Positions 20,393-31,545 of a stretch of 64,000 nucleotides of DNA are shown piece after piece (the stretch's first letter is position 1; the number at the start of each line of letters is the position of its first letter). The position numbers and the translations under genes were made by a program. Source of the stretch: Gracilariopsis chorda (taxonomy: Eukaryota > Rhodophyta > Florideophyceae > Gracilariales > Gracilariaceae); NCBI GenBank assembly GCA_003194525.1, contig NBIV01000159.1, positions 110,589-174,588 on the forward strand, written 5' to 3'. The notes under the pieces are model-generated. The model made no database searches, was not told the origin of the DNA, and was given only the letters and a program-made list of their open reading frames with translations.

Positions 20393-22702
20393 AACATTCT
20401 GCACTCGAATGGTTCATACAGAGTTTGATGTGCGTTTAACTGAAATTAAGTCCTTGTGCGGGGAACAATATTGGTGTGATTCTCAGTCCCCCGATCGAAC
20501 CAATCGTGCCCGGGTTCATTGCAACCACTGGCAAAGATCGTGGTAACCGTGTATTGACTATCTTCTTCAAATGCTCATCCGAAACCGGTTGCATCTCTCT
20601 AAGAACCCTACAGTCAGCAAGTCAGAAAATGTATTAGAGAAGAATAGTGATGAACACACAAGAAACTGACGTCAAGAAAGGTTTCCAGCCTGTAGAAAGC
20701 CTGCGACGATCTCAAAGCTGCGTGAGTGCAAGTGGTGCATTGCGTTGTAATGAAATGTTCATGTGCTCAGAAAGCGGCAATTCTCCAATAAGGTGAAGCA
20801 TTTCTGGAGGTTTTCCTCGCACCGTACCAACCAAGACGTTTCTCAAACCATGCTCATATATTGTTTCGTTTGTCCCGAAAAAATATCAGAACCAAATAGT
20901 GAAACCAGTACGCCCCTCCCTTCAGAAAGTAGGCTGGGCATACCAAGTATTGGAATGCGTCGATGTTTTCTATCAGATGAGTCTAAGAGCAAGCCAAAAG
21001 AGGTAAAACTTGTCCAAAATCCCTTGTGGCAAATACGTTACTCTAAATGAAGTTCGATGAACTTAGGATTCCGCGGCCCGATGGGCACTGGAACTGCTCA
21101 TGAAGGCACGTTGTTATCTTTTTATGGTAGTATTACATTGGAAACGTAGCTCATCTCTACTGTTGGCTAAAGTTACCATATTCCGCTCACGTGCTGCCGC
21201 CAAAACGCTTCGAACCAGAATGGTTTCTGAACCACACTTTCGGGAAAGTTGGCTCATTGCCGACAGGTTTCTTTCGCCTAGAGGAAAGCAAATCTTCCTC
21301 ATCAATGTCGAGACGCAGAAGAGTGTCCAGGGAGCAGTTTCTCGTCCCCTCAGCGCGACAGTTGCTTGTAGCAAGTCCGGCGCAGTATAAACGAACGAAG
21401 TCGTTGGATAGCAGCAATGTGAACTGGGTAAATAGTCTGTAGGGTGGGAGGGCGGTAAAGTTGAATAAGTTCCGCCCAAAAAGTAGGAAAGAGAAATACA
21501 TTCCACAACAGAACACGGGAACGACTTTGAGTGGCATTGATTAGTTAGATTCTATCCGGAAGGGAGCCATTATATGATCTTCAGCCAACGCAAGGAACGA
21601 CCAGCACGGCATTTGTTATGGTTGGCAGTTGGTAGGTCCCAGTCTGTCTGGCAAGTATGTGAAATCAAATCAATATCGAATGCCGAGAGAGACGTACAGA
21701 ACCTCTCGAACAAGTAAGATACACACAATAATTTGTGCAGCCACCCAAGTCTCGCTAAGGGTGTGAGAGCATGAGCCTACGGACATCGCTCCAATAAAAT
21801 ACCTTCTCTGATTCGTCCATTGTTCTGTCACGAAGGTGGAAATATGTAGAGCTCATCGCCATCAATCGCCTGTGTCAATTCAAATGAACTCCTGAGCGGT
21901 CACCTTAATCCAATCAATACCTGCATCATTTCCCACTTTGCTTCAGCCATTCCTTTTCACTATTCCGTTTTGTATGTTCTGACGTTGAGAAAATGTCAGA
22001 TTTGATGAGCCGCCCTAGGTAAGATTCGAGAAATGGAAGCATTCGGAGGAAAAAATGATAGTACTAGAACGGACAACAATACAAATGCGTTCTTATTACG
22101 CCGGATGAGGCTGCTCGGATCTGGAAAGAATGAAGTGAGAAGGAAGATTTGACTGGTGTGCGGGAGATATGAGTTGTTAACGGTACGATCACTGCATACT
22201 TTCAGTTTTTCTCACGAGAGATGCGGGCATAGAAAGCGAGAGGGAAGAATTAGAGAATCCGTTTGAGCCACATGCGCCGATGAATTCTTTTTGCAGGGAT
22301 ATGAATTCTGGTCAAGAGCAAGTCGAGGAGCAGTGCAGTTGGACGACGGAGTGAAACGAACGAAACCTGTTTTCCGTTTCCGGTGTACATAATGACAGGG
22401 CGATCGGCCTGATGTTGAAGGATGGCTATCTTCCATTGAATTCACTGAGCAGTGCTCAGTGAAGCCAATGGAAGATACCTGAGGAGGAGCTTTCGGCGTA
22501 AAGTCATCCGATGAAGGTAACCCTCACCCTCGGGAGACGGAGAGCAACGGTACGTGAACTCATGTAGACTGCTCAACTGCGCGCCGTAGAACGCGCTGTG
22601 ATTGGCTAATCTTAGCACGGACGCCAACGCGTGACGCACGCGATCGCTGTACACGTAGAGCGGGGCTCAGTCTTTCTGTTCGTTCGACAAGAGCACTTCC
22701 AC
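20393..22702. other. Intergenic region, no supportable gene
   Basis: Only short ORFs on both strands. Nothing recognisable was seen. Confidence 0.4.
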
Positions 22703-23560
22703 TCATTTCACGAAGTCCAAACCCAACCTTCCCCCCCCGGGTAGCATATAATTGGCTGGCTTCTTCTTCTTCTTTACTGTGGGTCCTGGATGTCTGATTA
22801 AAACGTAAGGGTAGAACATATCTAGCTGACGATACCTTTCTCTCCTCAGGAAACCAAGGAATTTCTGCGACCACTGTCCACTAATATCCTTGGCCCACTT
22901 TCCCCTTCGCTTGCGCAAACTCGGAAAGTGTTCTCTCCTGGCGTGTTTAGTCAACTGACATCGGAGCACGTAGTGGTCAACATCCTTCTTTGCCCTGCGC
23001 GGATAGTCACACATACAGCGTTTCTTCTCGCGGTATGTCGCTACCGGATGTAGATTTGACACGAGCCCCGTAAAGAATAGTGCTAATAACACCTCTGCTG
23101 TTCTTGCTTCCGCGTCGGACTTCATAAAATCAGCACATTGTCGTTAACGGCCATGAGTATGTGCAGTCTTCTGTATTCGTGCTTTCGCAGTCAAGAAGTC
23201 TATTGGCACTGCTACTTGAGATGTCAGTTGCAACAGAGCACTGTGAATATCGTAAATGGGCGCTGACACAGCGACGGAAGCGATCGCGTAATTAGGACAG
23301 TGTTGGTTGTGCGCGAACGGGCGTGAAAAGATAGGTATGAGGGCGTATTTATGAGCCCACAGCAGAGCAGAAGAGTCTCAGTAAAAGCTCCATCGACCAG
23401 TTGCCATTAACTCGCATCCCTCGTTGAATCAGTGGCAGCTCTAAGCCTGACTTTGCCAGGTGTCCACTCGCTCGTTATGATCGATTCCAATATGTGTCGG
23501 TATTCAGATGATATAAATGGGATGTGTGCCACCAATCTCGCCTACGAGAAAAGTGAGCTC
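22703..23560 (-). mobile_element. LINE (non-LTR retrotransposon) 3' fragment, copy 1
   Basis: The frame 22703-23125 (140 codons) ends like the C-terminus of a non-LTR reverse transcriptase. It has a CxC-x10-H-x4-C cluster (CMCDYPRRAKKDVDHYVLRC) of the kind found after the RT in LINEs, then a basic tail with Lys5. The same sequence occurs inverted at 63465-64000. Sequence at 23429-23560 matches the upstream part of that copy. The fragment is interrupted by a 200-bp insertion (23229-23428) and ends where copia E1 begins. No RT catalytic motif remains in the window. Confidence 0.55.
23229..23428. mobile_element. 200-bp insertion with 5-bp target duplication (MITE- or TRIM-like)
   Basis: The inverted LINE copy near 63.7 kb lacks exactly this block. 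The uninterrupted sequence there reads through a single TCAGT equivalent, whereas here TCAGT flanks both sides (23224-23228 and 23429-23433). Ends are TGCAACAGAG and CCCTCGTTGAA, a weak inverted pair. It contains GGGCGTATTTATGAGCCC. No coding capacity. Confidence 0.65.
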
Positions 23561-24036
23561 TTGAGTGTGGAACTCAAGAGTAGTTTGGGCTTCGGAGGGG
23601 ACCCCATCTTGGCCTACTGGACAATGATGATCGCGTACGGTGATGTTTTAGTCATGGTGAGTTTGCATGACAGGCGCAGCGAAGATGGAACTGTTATCTA
23701 TCACGAATTTGCTTTGAGGGATAGATCGAACTGGATACGGACAAGGTCGTAGCTGTGACCCTTGCATATGTATGCCTATCTTACTAACGATTACAGCAGT
23801 TCATATGTATTAGTATTGCTTATGCGCTACTTAACTAGCTTTTCTGAGCGCAATAGTATTCCAACGAAATACAATAAGAACTCAACTTCTGTTTTCATCT
23901 ACATTGCTTTTCGTACGTCCGCGCTCCACGCCTGTTGTACCATCTTGCGTCTGCTTGTCCCCGCGGATCTCAGCAGCGCATTTCTGGACTACTGCGCATC
24001 AGCGCCTTGTGGTTCGAACCATCCGCCCGTTTGATA
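23561..24036 (+). repeat. E1 5' LTR-like repeat
   Basis: It matches 39934-40410 along its whole length with frequent substitutions, judged above 10 percent by eye. It starts near TTGAGTGTGG and the match ends at TTTGATA. Exact ends are uncertain because neither boundary shows a clean TG/CA pair. Confidence 0.65.
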
Positions 24037-24064
24037 GTTATAAATCTCATCGGTCTTCGGGACC

Positions 24065-24078
24065 ATTTGTCGACAAAT
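24065..24078. repeat. 14-bp perfect palindrome in the E1 leader
   Basis: ATTTGTCGACAAAT lies 29 bases after the LTR-like repeat, where the primer site or packaging region would be expected. Confidence 0.7.
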
Positions 24079-24240
24079 ATAACTAGGCCACCCGTCTGGA
24101 CAAGAATCGTTCCATAGGGCACCAAACTCGCCCGCGGAAGGCAGCGCTGTACCAACCAATGTTCTCCCGACCACTGCGCCTTTATTAAATCCGACAGGAC
24201 CTGTAAACTATGAATCCGACGATCCAGATCCACTGCCGTT

Positions 24241-24523
24241 ATCAGCTATGCTTCTGAGAAAACTGCCTATCAAGATGAAATTCGAGAATACTGTACTAGT
24301 ATGCTTGATGCGTTAAAAGTCACTGCTTTTACTGGGCAGGCACTCTGGATCGAGTACACTGCGACCTTTCGTATGCACATGATTGAAGCTGTGCCAAAGC
24401 ATCTAACGCAGAGATGGGTTGCGTTTCTGTTATCTCATGGTGTACATTTAAGGCGAAGGCGTTTCTTCCCGCCCGCACAGTCACTCCTCGAATGCTTTCT
24501 TCAGGAGAATTTCATTCCATCTA
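24241..24523 (+). pseudogene. E1 gag, left part
   Basis: The open frame (containing EIREYCTSMLDALKVT) runs into gypsy-1 at the target site ATCTA. The same reading frame resumes at 29885 on the far side, which shows this was one gene before the insertion. Upstream of about 24240 the frame is broken. Gag would form the virus-like particle. No domain is recognised in this part alone. Confidence 0.6.
24519..24523. repeat. Target-site duplication ATCTA, left copy of gypsy-1
   Basis: ATCTA here and at 29885-29889 flanks gypsy-1 exactly. Confidence 0.9.
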
Positions 24524-24789
24524 TGTAATACAGTCGTGTAATACAGAGAGATATATCCGTGTAGAACGGAGAAGATGAGATAATCAATTGGTTGTCAAGG
24601 TTTTTGACTGGCTGGAGAGCTCTCAGGAGGAGCTGTCCAGCCTGTGCCTCTTTTTATATTGCTCCTCGATGAGGGCTTGTAGCAAAAGTAATGAGCTACG
24701 TGGCGTGTTCTAGCTTGTAGTGTCACGCGAAGGTAGTGTAGTGACGCTAAAGTGCTACTCTAGCTTATAGTACCTACTACTTCGTCACA
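24524..24789 (-). repeat. gypsy-1 3' LTR
   Basis: 266 bp, TGTAATACAG...TTCGTCACA. The pol stop codon lies inside it at 24777-24779. Confidence 0.92.
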
Positions 24790-27700
24790 TTCGCCCCGTC
24801 TAAGGCTGAAGACGTCTTCGTCGAAGCCTGTGTAGTAGCGAAAGCGCGAAGTGCGTCGGAGCAATTGCGAAGCGCGGTACGCGGTAGCCATGCAGCATCG
24901 TCCTGGGTCTCGCCAACAAACTGAATGAGGTAGTATACACGGCGATTAAAGCGTTTTCGGGCGACGATCTTCTCGACTTTGTTCGACAGAGCCGTCTTTG
25001 TTGATCACGATGTCCAACGGGCCCTTGTTGTCATCATGGAAAACGCGGAGCTTTGCGACGTGAAAGAAGTTGTGCGCGCGGTGCATAGTCGGCGGTAGTT
25101 CAATGCGATAGGTCACAGGTCCCAGACGCTCGCGAATACGGAACAGACCGATGTAGCGCGGTTGCCACTTCTTCGGGAGCGTTGCGCGGCGAGTGAGCGA
25201 GAGAGATTCGGCGCGTAGAAGGACGAGGGATCCCGGATCGAATGATACATCGCGACGGTGTCGATCAGCGTAGTGCTTCTGGTCGGAGCGGGCTTTCGCA
25301 AGGTGTTCGCGTGCGAGCGCAACTATCGCCTGTCTTTTCTCGACGTAGTCGGCCGCCGACTGCGAACGCTCGGTGCAGTGCTGGAGAGCGCGGGTGATAG
25401 GAGTGTGGGGATTGTAGCCGAGGGCGACTTCGAATGGCGAAAGACGGATGCTGCTGTGGCGCGAACTGTTGTACTCGAATCCCAAAGTTGGAAGGATGGT
25501 GTGCCAGTCGGCGGGAGCGGATTGGATCGAGGAGCGGAGCATGGCGGACAACGTGCGGATGAGGTTCTCGGATTTCCCATTGGTCTCGGGGTGGTTAGCG
25601 GCAGAGGTGTTGTTGCGAACATTCAGCAGTTGCGTCAATGTCTTCCAGAATCGCGACTTGACCTTCGGATCTCGGTCCGACACGAGGGTGTGCGGGACGC
25701 CATGCTTCGAGAACAGGTGCAGATCAAGAGAAGAGCGGTGTCCTGGGCGGTTGCTGTCTTCCTGGTAGGGATACAGATAGATTGCTTCGACAGCTTGTCG
25801 ACGATGACAAGGATCACATCGAAGCCGTTGCTCGAGACGGGAAGCTCGGTTAAGAAGTCAAAAGTCACGACCTCCCAGCTGCGGTTCGGGATAGGGGGGG
25901 GCTGGAGTAGTCCCTGTGGCGGCTTGCAGACGGCTTTGTTGGACTGGCATTCGCGGCAGGTGCGCACGAAGCGGAGGATGTCGCGGTACATATGTGGCCA
26001 GTAGACCGTGCGAGCGGCGGAAAAATAAGTCTTGTCGGCTCCAGTGTGGCCAACTCCATGGAAGTAGCGAGTGAGTTCGTCGCGCACAGCCCCGAGAGGG
26101 ATGTACAGACGAAGGGAGCCGGTTCCTGTCCAGTAGATGAGGTCATTGTGGACGGTAAGGTTGGGGTGAGGGCGGCGTCTCGCTGTTTGGGGAGTGTGTG
26201 TGTGAAGTGTGAGGCTAGCCAATACATCGCAAGCGAGCGGTTCCGTTGCATAGAGAGCACGGAAGCGAGGGTGGAGGTCGGGAAGGTGGATGTTGAGTGA
26301 GCGGAGATATGGAGTGTGATCCGGTCTTCGGCTTAGCGCGTCGGGGACCACATTTCGCTTACCCGGGAGGTGGTGGACGTCGAAGGTATGCTCCTGGATC
26401 TCGTCAAGCCAGCGACACTGACGTCCAGTGAGCTTCGCCTTCGATTGCAGGTAGCGGATGGGATCATGGTCCGTATTCAGGATGAAGCTGCGCCCGCGAA
26501 GGTACGGACCCCATACACGAAGAGCGATGATGACTGCCAGCAACTCTTGGTCGCCGGTGTCCCAATTGGTCTCTGCCGGTGAGAGTCTATGGGATAAGTA
26601 GGCGATAGGATGTCCATCCTCTGAGAGCGTTGCCCCGACTGCGTGCTTAGAGGCGTCGGTGGCGAGGACGAAAGGCTTGTCTGGGTCGGGGTGAGCGAGC
26701 ACAGGCGCGGAAGTTAGCGCCAGTTTGATAGCGTCAAACGCGGACTGCTGCAGGGGCGTCCACTCAAAGTGGTGAGAGCGGAGCAAGTCCGTGAGCGGCT
26801 GTATGATCGCTGCGTAGCCCTTCACGAAGCGACGGTAGAAGTTGGCCAAGCCGATAAACTGCTGGATGTGCTTCAGAGTCCTCGGTATAGGCCAGTCGCG
26901 AACAGAAGTGACGAGGCGCTCCTGGGTGGAAACGCCCTTGTCGAAGACCTTGAATCCCAGAAAGTCTGCTTCTGTTACCCCAAACGCGCACTTACTCAGT
27001 TTCGCGTAGAGTTGGTGCTTGCGTAGGGCGGATAGTACCTGGTGGAGGTGTTGTTTGTGTTCCTCGATAGAATGACTGTACACGAGGATGTCGTCGATAT
27101 ACAGGACCAGGCATTGTCCATTCAAGTGGCGAAGTGCGGTAGAGATGAGACGAGAGAAAGCTCCGGGAGCGTTTCATAGCCCGAAGCACAGTACGCGCCA
27201 CTCGAAGAATCCAAAGCGGGTTCGGATCGCGATCTTGTGACAGTCTTCGTCCTTGATTCGCATCTGGTGATAGGCCCCAACGAGGTCTATCTGGGAGAAG
27301 ATGGTAGCTCCTGCAACCTGGTCCAGAGCCTCATCGATGAGCGGGAGAGGCGTGGCGTCCGGAACCGTGATTCGGTTTAGCGCGCGATAGTTGCAGACCA
27401 TTCGGAGTTGGCCGGACTTCTTCTTGACGAAGAACACGGGAGCACCAAACGGGGAGGAGGAGGGGCGGATGAGACCCTTGCGGAGGAGTTCATCCAAGGT
27501 GTTGCGGAGGAGAGTGAGCTCTTGAGCTGAGAGGCGGATAACAGGTCGAACGGGAGGTGGTTCACCAGGGCGGAGGTTGATCTCGAAGTCTTGTTCGCGC
27601 TGTGGAGCGAGCTCGTACGGTAGCTCTTCCTTGAAGACGTCGTCGAATTCGTCGACGATGGATGCCAGCTCGGTGTGGCATTCGACGGACGTGGAAGGGC

Positions 27701-28282
27701 GGAGGCGTAGCGCGTAGAGTTCGCAGGAACGCTTCTTCACAAGGCGGCGCATGCGCTTGTAGGTGATCGTCGGGACCGTGGGTTTGTCAAATGGCTTCGT
27801 CGAGGTAGACTGGCTTCGTGGCAGCACTTTCATAAGAGAACCGTCGGCGCGCTTGATGGTCAGGCTGTACGAGGACCAATCGACGTATGGTCGAACCTGT
27901 CGGAGCCATTGACGACCGACGGTGACGAGTGGAAGCCCGTTGTCTTTGTCTTTCATGTCGATGACGTAGACAGTGACTGGGGCTAGGGCGTCATGTAGAG
28001 CGATCGTAGTGTGTGCTTGAGAGTGTACAGGCACCGTGGTGTCGTTGCCAAGTTCTGTGAGAGAGTAGTCGGAAGGTTTCAGGAAGAGATTGCACAAACG
28101 TGCGGTGTCAGGCGAGATGAAGGCGTGAGAGGCACCTGGATCGAGATGGAAGGCAACTGGGTGGCCGTTGAGGGAACCGTTGTACGTCATCTCGCCGACG
28201 GGGGTGGCGTCGATGGCGGAAAGAGTGGGGAGCGATCGAGCGCCGAGAGGAGCCGCACTGGTGTGCGGCGTGCTTAGTTTTT
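24777..28282 (-). pseudogene. gypsy-1 pol: protease, RT, RNase H, integrase, chromodomain
   Basis: The frame opens in -1 relation to gag at 28277-28283 without needing an ATG. Seen in order: protease (HLDPGASHAF near 28145); RT with the YIDD catalytic box near 27096; RNase H (ATDASKHAVGA, LNTDHDP); integrase zinc finger of HHCC type (GHTGADKTY to CRECQ); integrase core with Asp in TFDFLTEL, Asp in SDRDPK and Glu in NGKSENL; and a chromodomain (EKIVARKRFNRRVYYLIQF) in the last stretch before 24777. It makes and integrates cDNA of the element, and the chromodomain would steer insertion to particular chromatin. Breaks: a TGA inside CFGL/NAP at 27174-27176, a one-base frameshift near 25730, and one extra base in an A-run near 24965 that puts the chromodomain in another frame. 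Confidence 0.88.
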
Positions 28283-29550
28283 CGTGCGACTCTTCAACCC
28301 GGAGGCAGTGCTGACGTTAAGTTGGCAGGGGTGGCTTGGATCGCTCCAAGGGCCTTTACCACACTTCATGCAGTGGTCGTGGGCGCGATAGATACGATTC
28401 TCTAAAGGATTGCGAACGTCGGCGAGTCCCCAGCAATCGGCGCGTAGTTCCTTGCCGATCAGTGATGGGTCGGTAGATTTATCCAAGGTTGATTTCGCAG
28501 CGCGGTCTTTGTTCTTTCCCTGTCTGGATCGGGCGGAAGATGTAGACGATGGCGGATATCCTTCATTCTACTTCTCGGAGATGTGGACCGTTCGTACGAA
28601 GTTGTACACCTCGGCCATATTCGGAGGTCTTCCATCGGGGAAGCGGACGGAAAGCTTCTTCTTGAAGAGAACAGGGAGACTGAGCTGGAAGAACGTAAAT
28701 GCTTCAGTGACTAGGGTGTTGCAGATATCTACGAGTTCGCGGAACTTCGAGATGTGACTCTCGAGGGAGCCCTCACTGAATCGCAAGCGTATGAGCTGGA
28801 CTCGCGCAAGCGCCGTCTCGTTCGCGGGAACAAATTCAGAGAGCATTGCAGTCTGCACCCCGTCGAGAGTGTTAAAGATCGTGCCTTCGCGCGTCGCACG
28901 AGAGTACCAGTGATCTGCGTTGTCCCATAGAAGGCAGGAGACGATATGCACCTCCTGAGCGTCGTCGATGGAAGGACAGAGACTTGTAATCTTTCGGACG
29001 TTCGATACGAAGGAGCGGACTTTGATCGACGTTCGCTCGTTGTCGCGCCCGTGGTAGGTAGAAAAGTTAGAGGACTTTAGAACCTGTAGAAGGGAGGTTG
29101 TGGGGCCAGACGCGGTCGAGATATGCGGCGCTACGTTGTTCATGGGATCTCTGATGGTGACGGGTGGGGGGGATGGGAGCCTGGCCGACACGTCGAGGCG
29201 GTTCTGCAAGGTTTATAGCTGGGATATAATCATAGACATCGTAGTTTTCTGCTCTTTGATCATCGAGAGCAGGTCTGTGGGAGAAAGTCTGAGGCTGAAT
29301 GATTCGAAAGGAGTTCGACGGCGTCTGTGTTTCCTGAATTGGTGGGTGCGATCTGGTTTGGAGTGGTAACAAGGTCCGGTTGTTGGGAGGGAGGCGGTGT
29401 GCAGACTGCTGGTGACACGTGCGAATGGACGGCTGGAGTCGGCGTCCGCACTGCGGGCTGAGAACTGGAACATCGAGGAGAGGCGGTTTGAGACGGCGGG
29501 GTTGGAGTGGCAACCCGTCGACCGAGTTTGGATTGACAAGCCAGCGGCAT
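28274..29550 (-). pseudogene. gypsy-1 gag
   Basis: An N-terminal Pro/Ser/Thr-rich part starts at the ATG at 29550. It is followed by a retrotransposon-gag-like region in the next frame (28568-29209; VHIVSCLLWDNADHWYSRA, FVPANETALARVQLIRLRF). A Cys-rich motif (HCMKCGKGPWSDPSHPC, 28274-28486) could be a degenerate nucleic-acid-binding knuckle. The last three segments share one frame but are separated by stops TAA 29213-29215 and TAG 28568-28570. A one-base shift near 29270 joins the N-terminus. The frame ends with TAA at 28274-28276 right after AAAAAC. Confidence 0.7.
28277..28283 (-). promoter_or_regulatory. Candidate -1 frameshift site between gag and pol of gypsy-1
   Basis: On the coding strand the last gag codons are AAA AAC followed at once by the stop TAA. 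The pol frame is the -1 frame and is open from this point. A/T-rich heptamers ending AAAAAC before a stop are typical of -1 recoding sites, although the first base here is G rather than A. Confidence 0.45.
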
Positions 29551-29603
29551 GACGACAATACAGGGTTAGTGTTATGATTGAGTTCCAGCGGAGAGGAACG
29601 AAA

Positions 29604-29616
29604 GCCAATGCTACCA
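29604..29616 (-). promoter_or_regulatory. Probable primer-binding site of gypsy-1
   Basis: Just inside the 5' LTR the coding strand reads TGGTAGCATTGGC, two bases after the LTR end. TGGTAGC-type sites pair with the 3' end of a methionine tRNA in many LTR elements. Confidence 0.5.
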
Positions 29617-29618
29617 AA

Positions 29619-29884
29619 TGCAATACAGTCGTGTAATACAGGGAGATATATCCGTGTAGAACGGAGAAGATGAGATAATCAATTGGTTGTCAAGGTTGTT
29701 GACTGGCTGGAGAGCTCTCAGGAGGAGCTGTCCAGCCTGTGCCTCTTTTTATATTGCTCCTCGATGAGGGCTTGTAGCAAAAGTAATGAGCTACGTGGCG
29801 TGTTCTAGCTTGTAGTGTCACGCGAAGGTAGTGTAGTGACGCTAAAGTGCTACTCTAGCTTATAGTACCTACTACTTCGTCACA
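29619..29884 (-). repeat. gypsy-1 5' LTR
   Basis: 266 bp, same length as the other LTR with three differences (TGC for TGT at the start, CAGGG for CAGAG, GGTTGTTG for GGTTTTTG). Confidence 0.92.
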
Positions 29885-31143
29885 ATCTACAACTGTCTCT
29901 GGTACGGAAAGCCAGCTTATGGGATCCAAAACTAAGATGCGGGGGTATATGAGCCCAAGAATGGACCTTGCGACCGTCAACCACGATTCTCAAGCTGCTA
30001 ATGCAGTCGTGCGAGAGCACACTGTACCTGAGGAAGCTGTGGAACGTGAACTGCTTCGTTTGTCTATCATTTCTAGCTTTCCTGCTCGTCAACAAAGTGC
30101 AGAGCATCGAACAGTACCAGGCTGCAAACGCATATTCTATAGCAACCTTAAATCTGACGATGCTATATTTATCGTTCGGAATGGAACTATTCCATGGCAC
30201 CCGTGGGAAAATCCCAACAATGTTATAAATAGCTACTTTTTTGGCATAAATGGCTTGATGCGAGCCTATCAAGGCGGCGAAAAGTTCAGTCGCAAATTTG
30301 ATGAGGACCTCTCATCCGCATTCCTGTTTTATGAAACTCTGTGTCGCGTATGCTATCTCACAGAGGATGAAAAGGCTGAATCCCCCCCTATTATCATGAA
30401 CGGAGAGGCTCTATCATATTATACCCGTGCTTATTGTCCTGGCGAATGCTTTGACAGTATTCAAGAGAAGCTCTTCGACTTCTAAATTAGTGAAAGCAGC
30501 GTGGTCGTGTTCTGCTACAATGGCAGACGATGAAGCTCTCGGAAGCAATGAGAGAAGATCCTGAGAAGAGCGAAGCGGAGGTGTTTCGAGCATTTTCGTT
30601 TAAGCTATCTACTTTTCAGAAACAGTTGTCAATTAACTATCAGCACGACAATCTACTCCGAGACTAACTTGTCATATCATGCGACGTTGATCGTATAAAA
30701 CAATCTCTCCGCGAGCTCGTGCCATAGACCGCACAAGAGGCAATGAATCGTATTTCAACTTTTCTATCACACGACCCAAGATCGTCTAACTCCTATATCA
30801 CTCAGGAAGTAAACGAGGAAGCGGCACTTTATAGTCTTGGCAGGAGATATGGTGGCAACGCGAGTAGATACAATGGCACAGTATGCCCCTATCAACGTTA
30901 CAACCGATCACGCCGATTACCGTCAAGGTGGATCAAAGGAGTGAAGGGATGCTACTTTTGTGGTAAAAACCACAAAGCGTACACACGCCACCCCCGAGAA
31001 GAGTTTCGTGCAGCCATCAAACGTCTGAAGTCTACTCATCCATCCGCCATGCTCAGTGTAGAGGATGTAGCCTACATCTCCGAGCAACTGGATAATACTT
31101 CGGAGAACACTGAAAACGTAACCGAGGCTGAAGTTTCGGATTG
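29885..31143 (+). pseudogene. E1 gag, right part, with zinc-knuckle-like motif
   Basis: The open frame continues from the left part across the ATCTA duplication to 30485. A second stretch (about 30530-31143) holds FRAFSFKLSTFQ, then CYFCGKNHKAYTRHP, a CxxC-x4-H-x4-H knuckle-like site expected at the end of Gag. That stretch is one frame with stops at 30665-30667 (TAA) and 30725-30727 (TAG). It runs into gypsy-2 at the target site ATTG and resumes in frame at 36729. Confidence 0.65.
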
Positions 31144-31509
31144 TGTAACGACTCAAGGGGATAGCTCCCTCTTCGTCAACCGCTGATCGTCCTCGAGCTC
31201 TCTTCGACCCACAGAAAAACACGTCGGCTCTGTCACCCCGCTAGTCGTTGCCAATAGAGAGCGATGCCTTTATAGCCCGAGCCCAAAGGCCCGGTTGTTT
31301 TTCACTAGTCACGTCAAGCCAAATCGGTGTCGCCCGATTACAGCACTGTCGAACGCACCCGAAGGGTTGCGTGCTAGTTCACAATTAAAGGTAGATATGT
31401 AGCGTCTGTGTCAAGGTTGTTTGGCGGATGCCCAAGCCTTGACCAAATCGCCTGCATCCCATAGATAGTTTGGACGCAACAAAAGTCTAAAATGCAACCA
31501 GTGGTTACA
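31144..31509 (-). repeat. gypsy-2 3' LTR
   Basis: 366 bp, TGTAACGACTC...CCAGTGGTTACA. Confidence 0.92.
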
Positions 31510-31545
31510 GTGCCCCTAGATGTGCTTCCGTCCAAGGGGGAACAT

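Larger units (their letters stand above)
24524..29884 (-). mobile_element. Ty3/gypsy chromovirus-type retrotransposon gypsy-1, near full length
   Basis: 5361 bp with two 266-bp LTRs starting TG and ending TCACA, flanked by the 5-bp duplication ATCTA. The LTRs differ at only three positions by eye, so insertion is recent. The coding strand is minus: gag, protease, RT, RNase H, integrase, chromodomain. The element is inserted in the gag gene of copia E1. Confidence 0.92.

Noticed and set aside
25258-26004. 248-codon plus-strand ORF within gypsy-1
   Set aside because: Antisense to the integrase region of pol.
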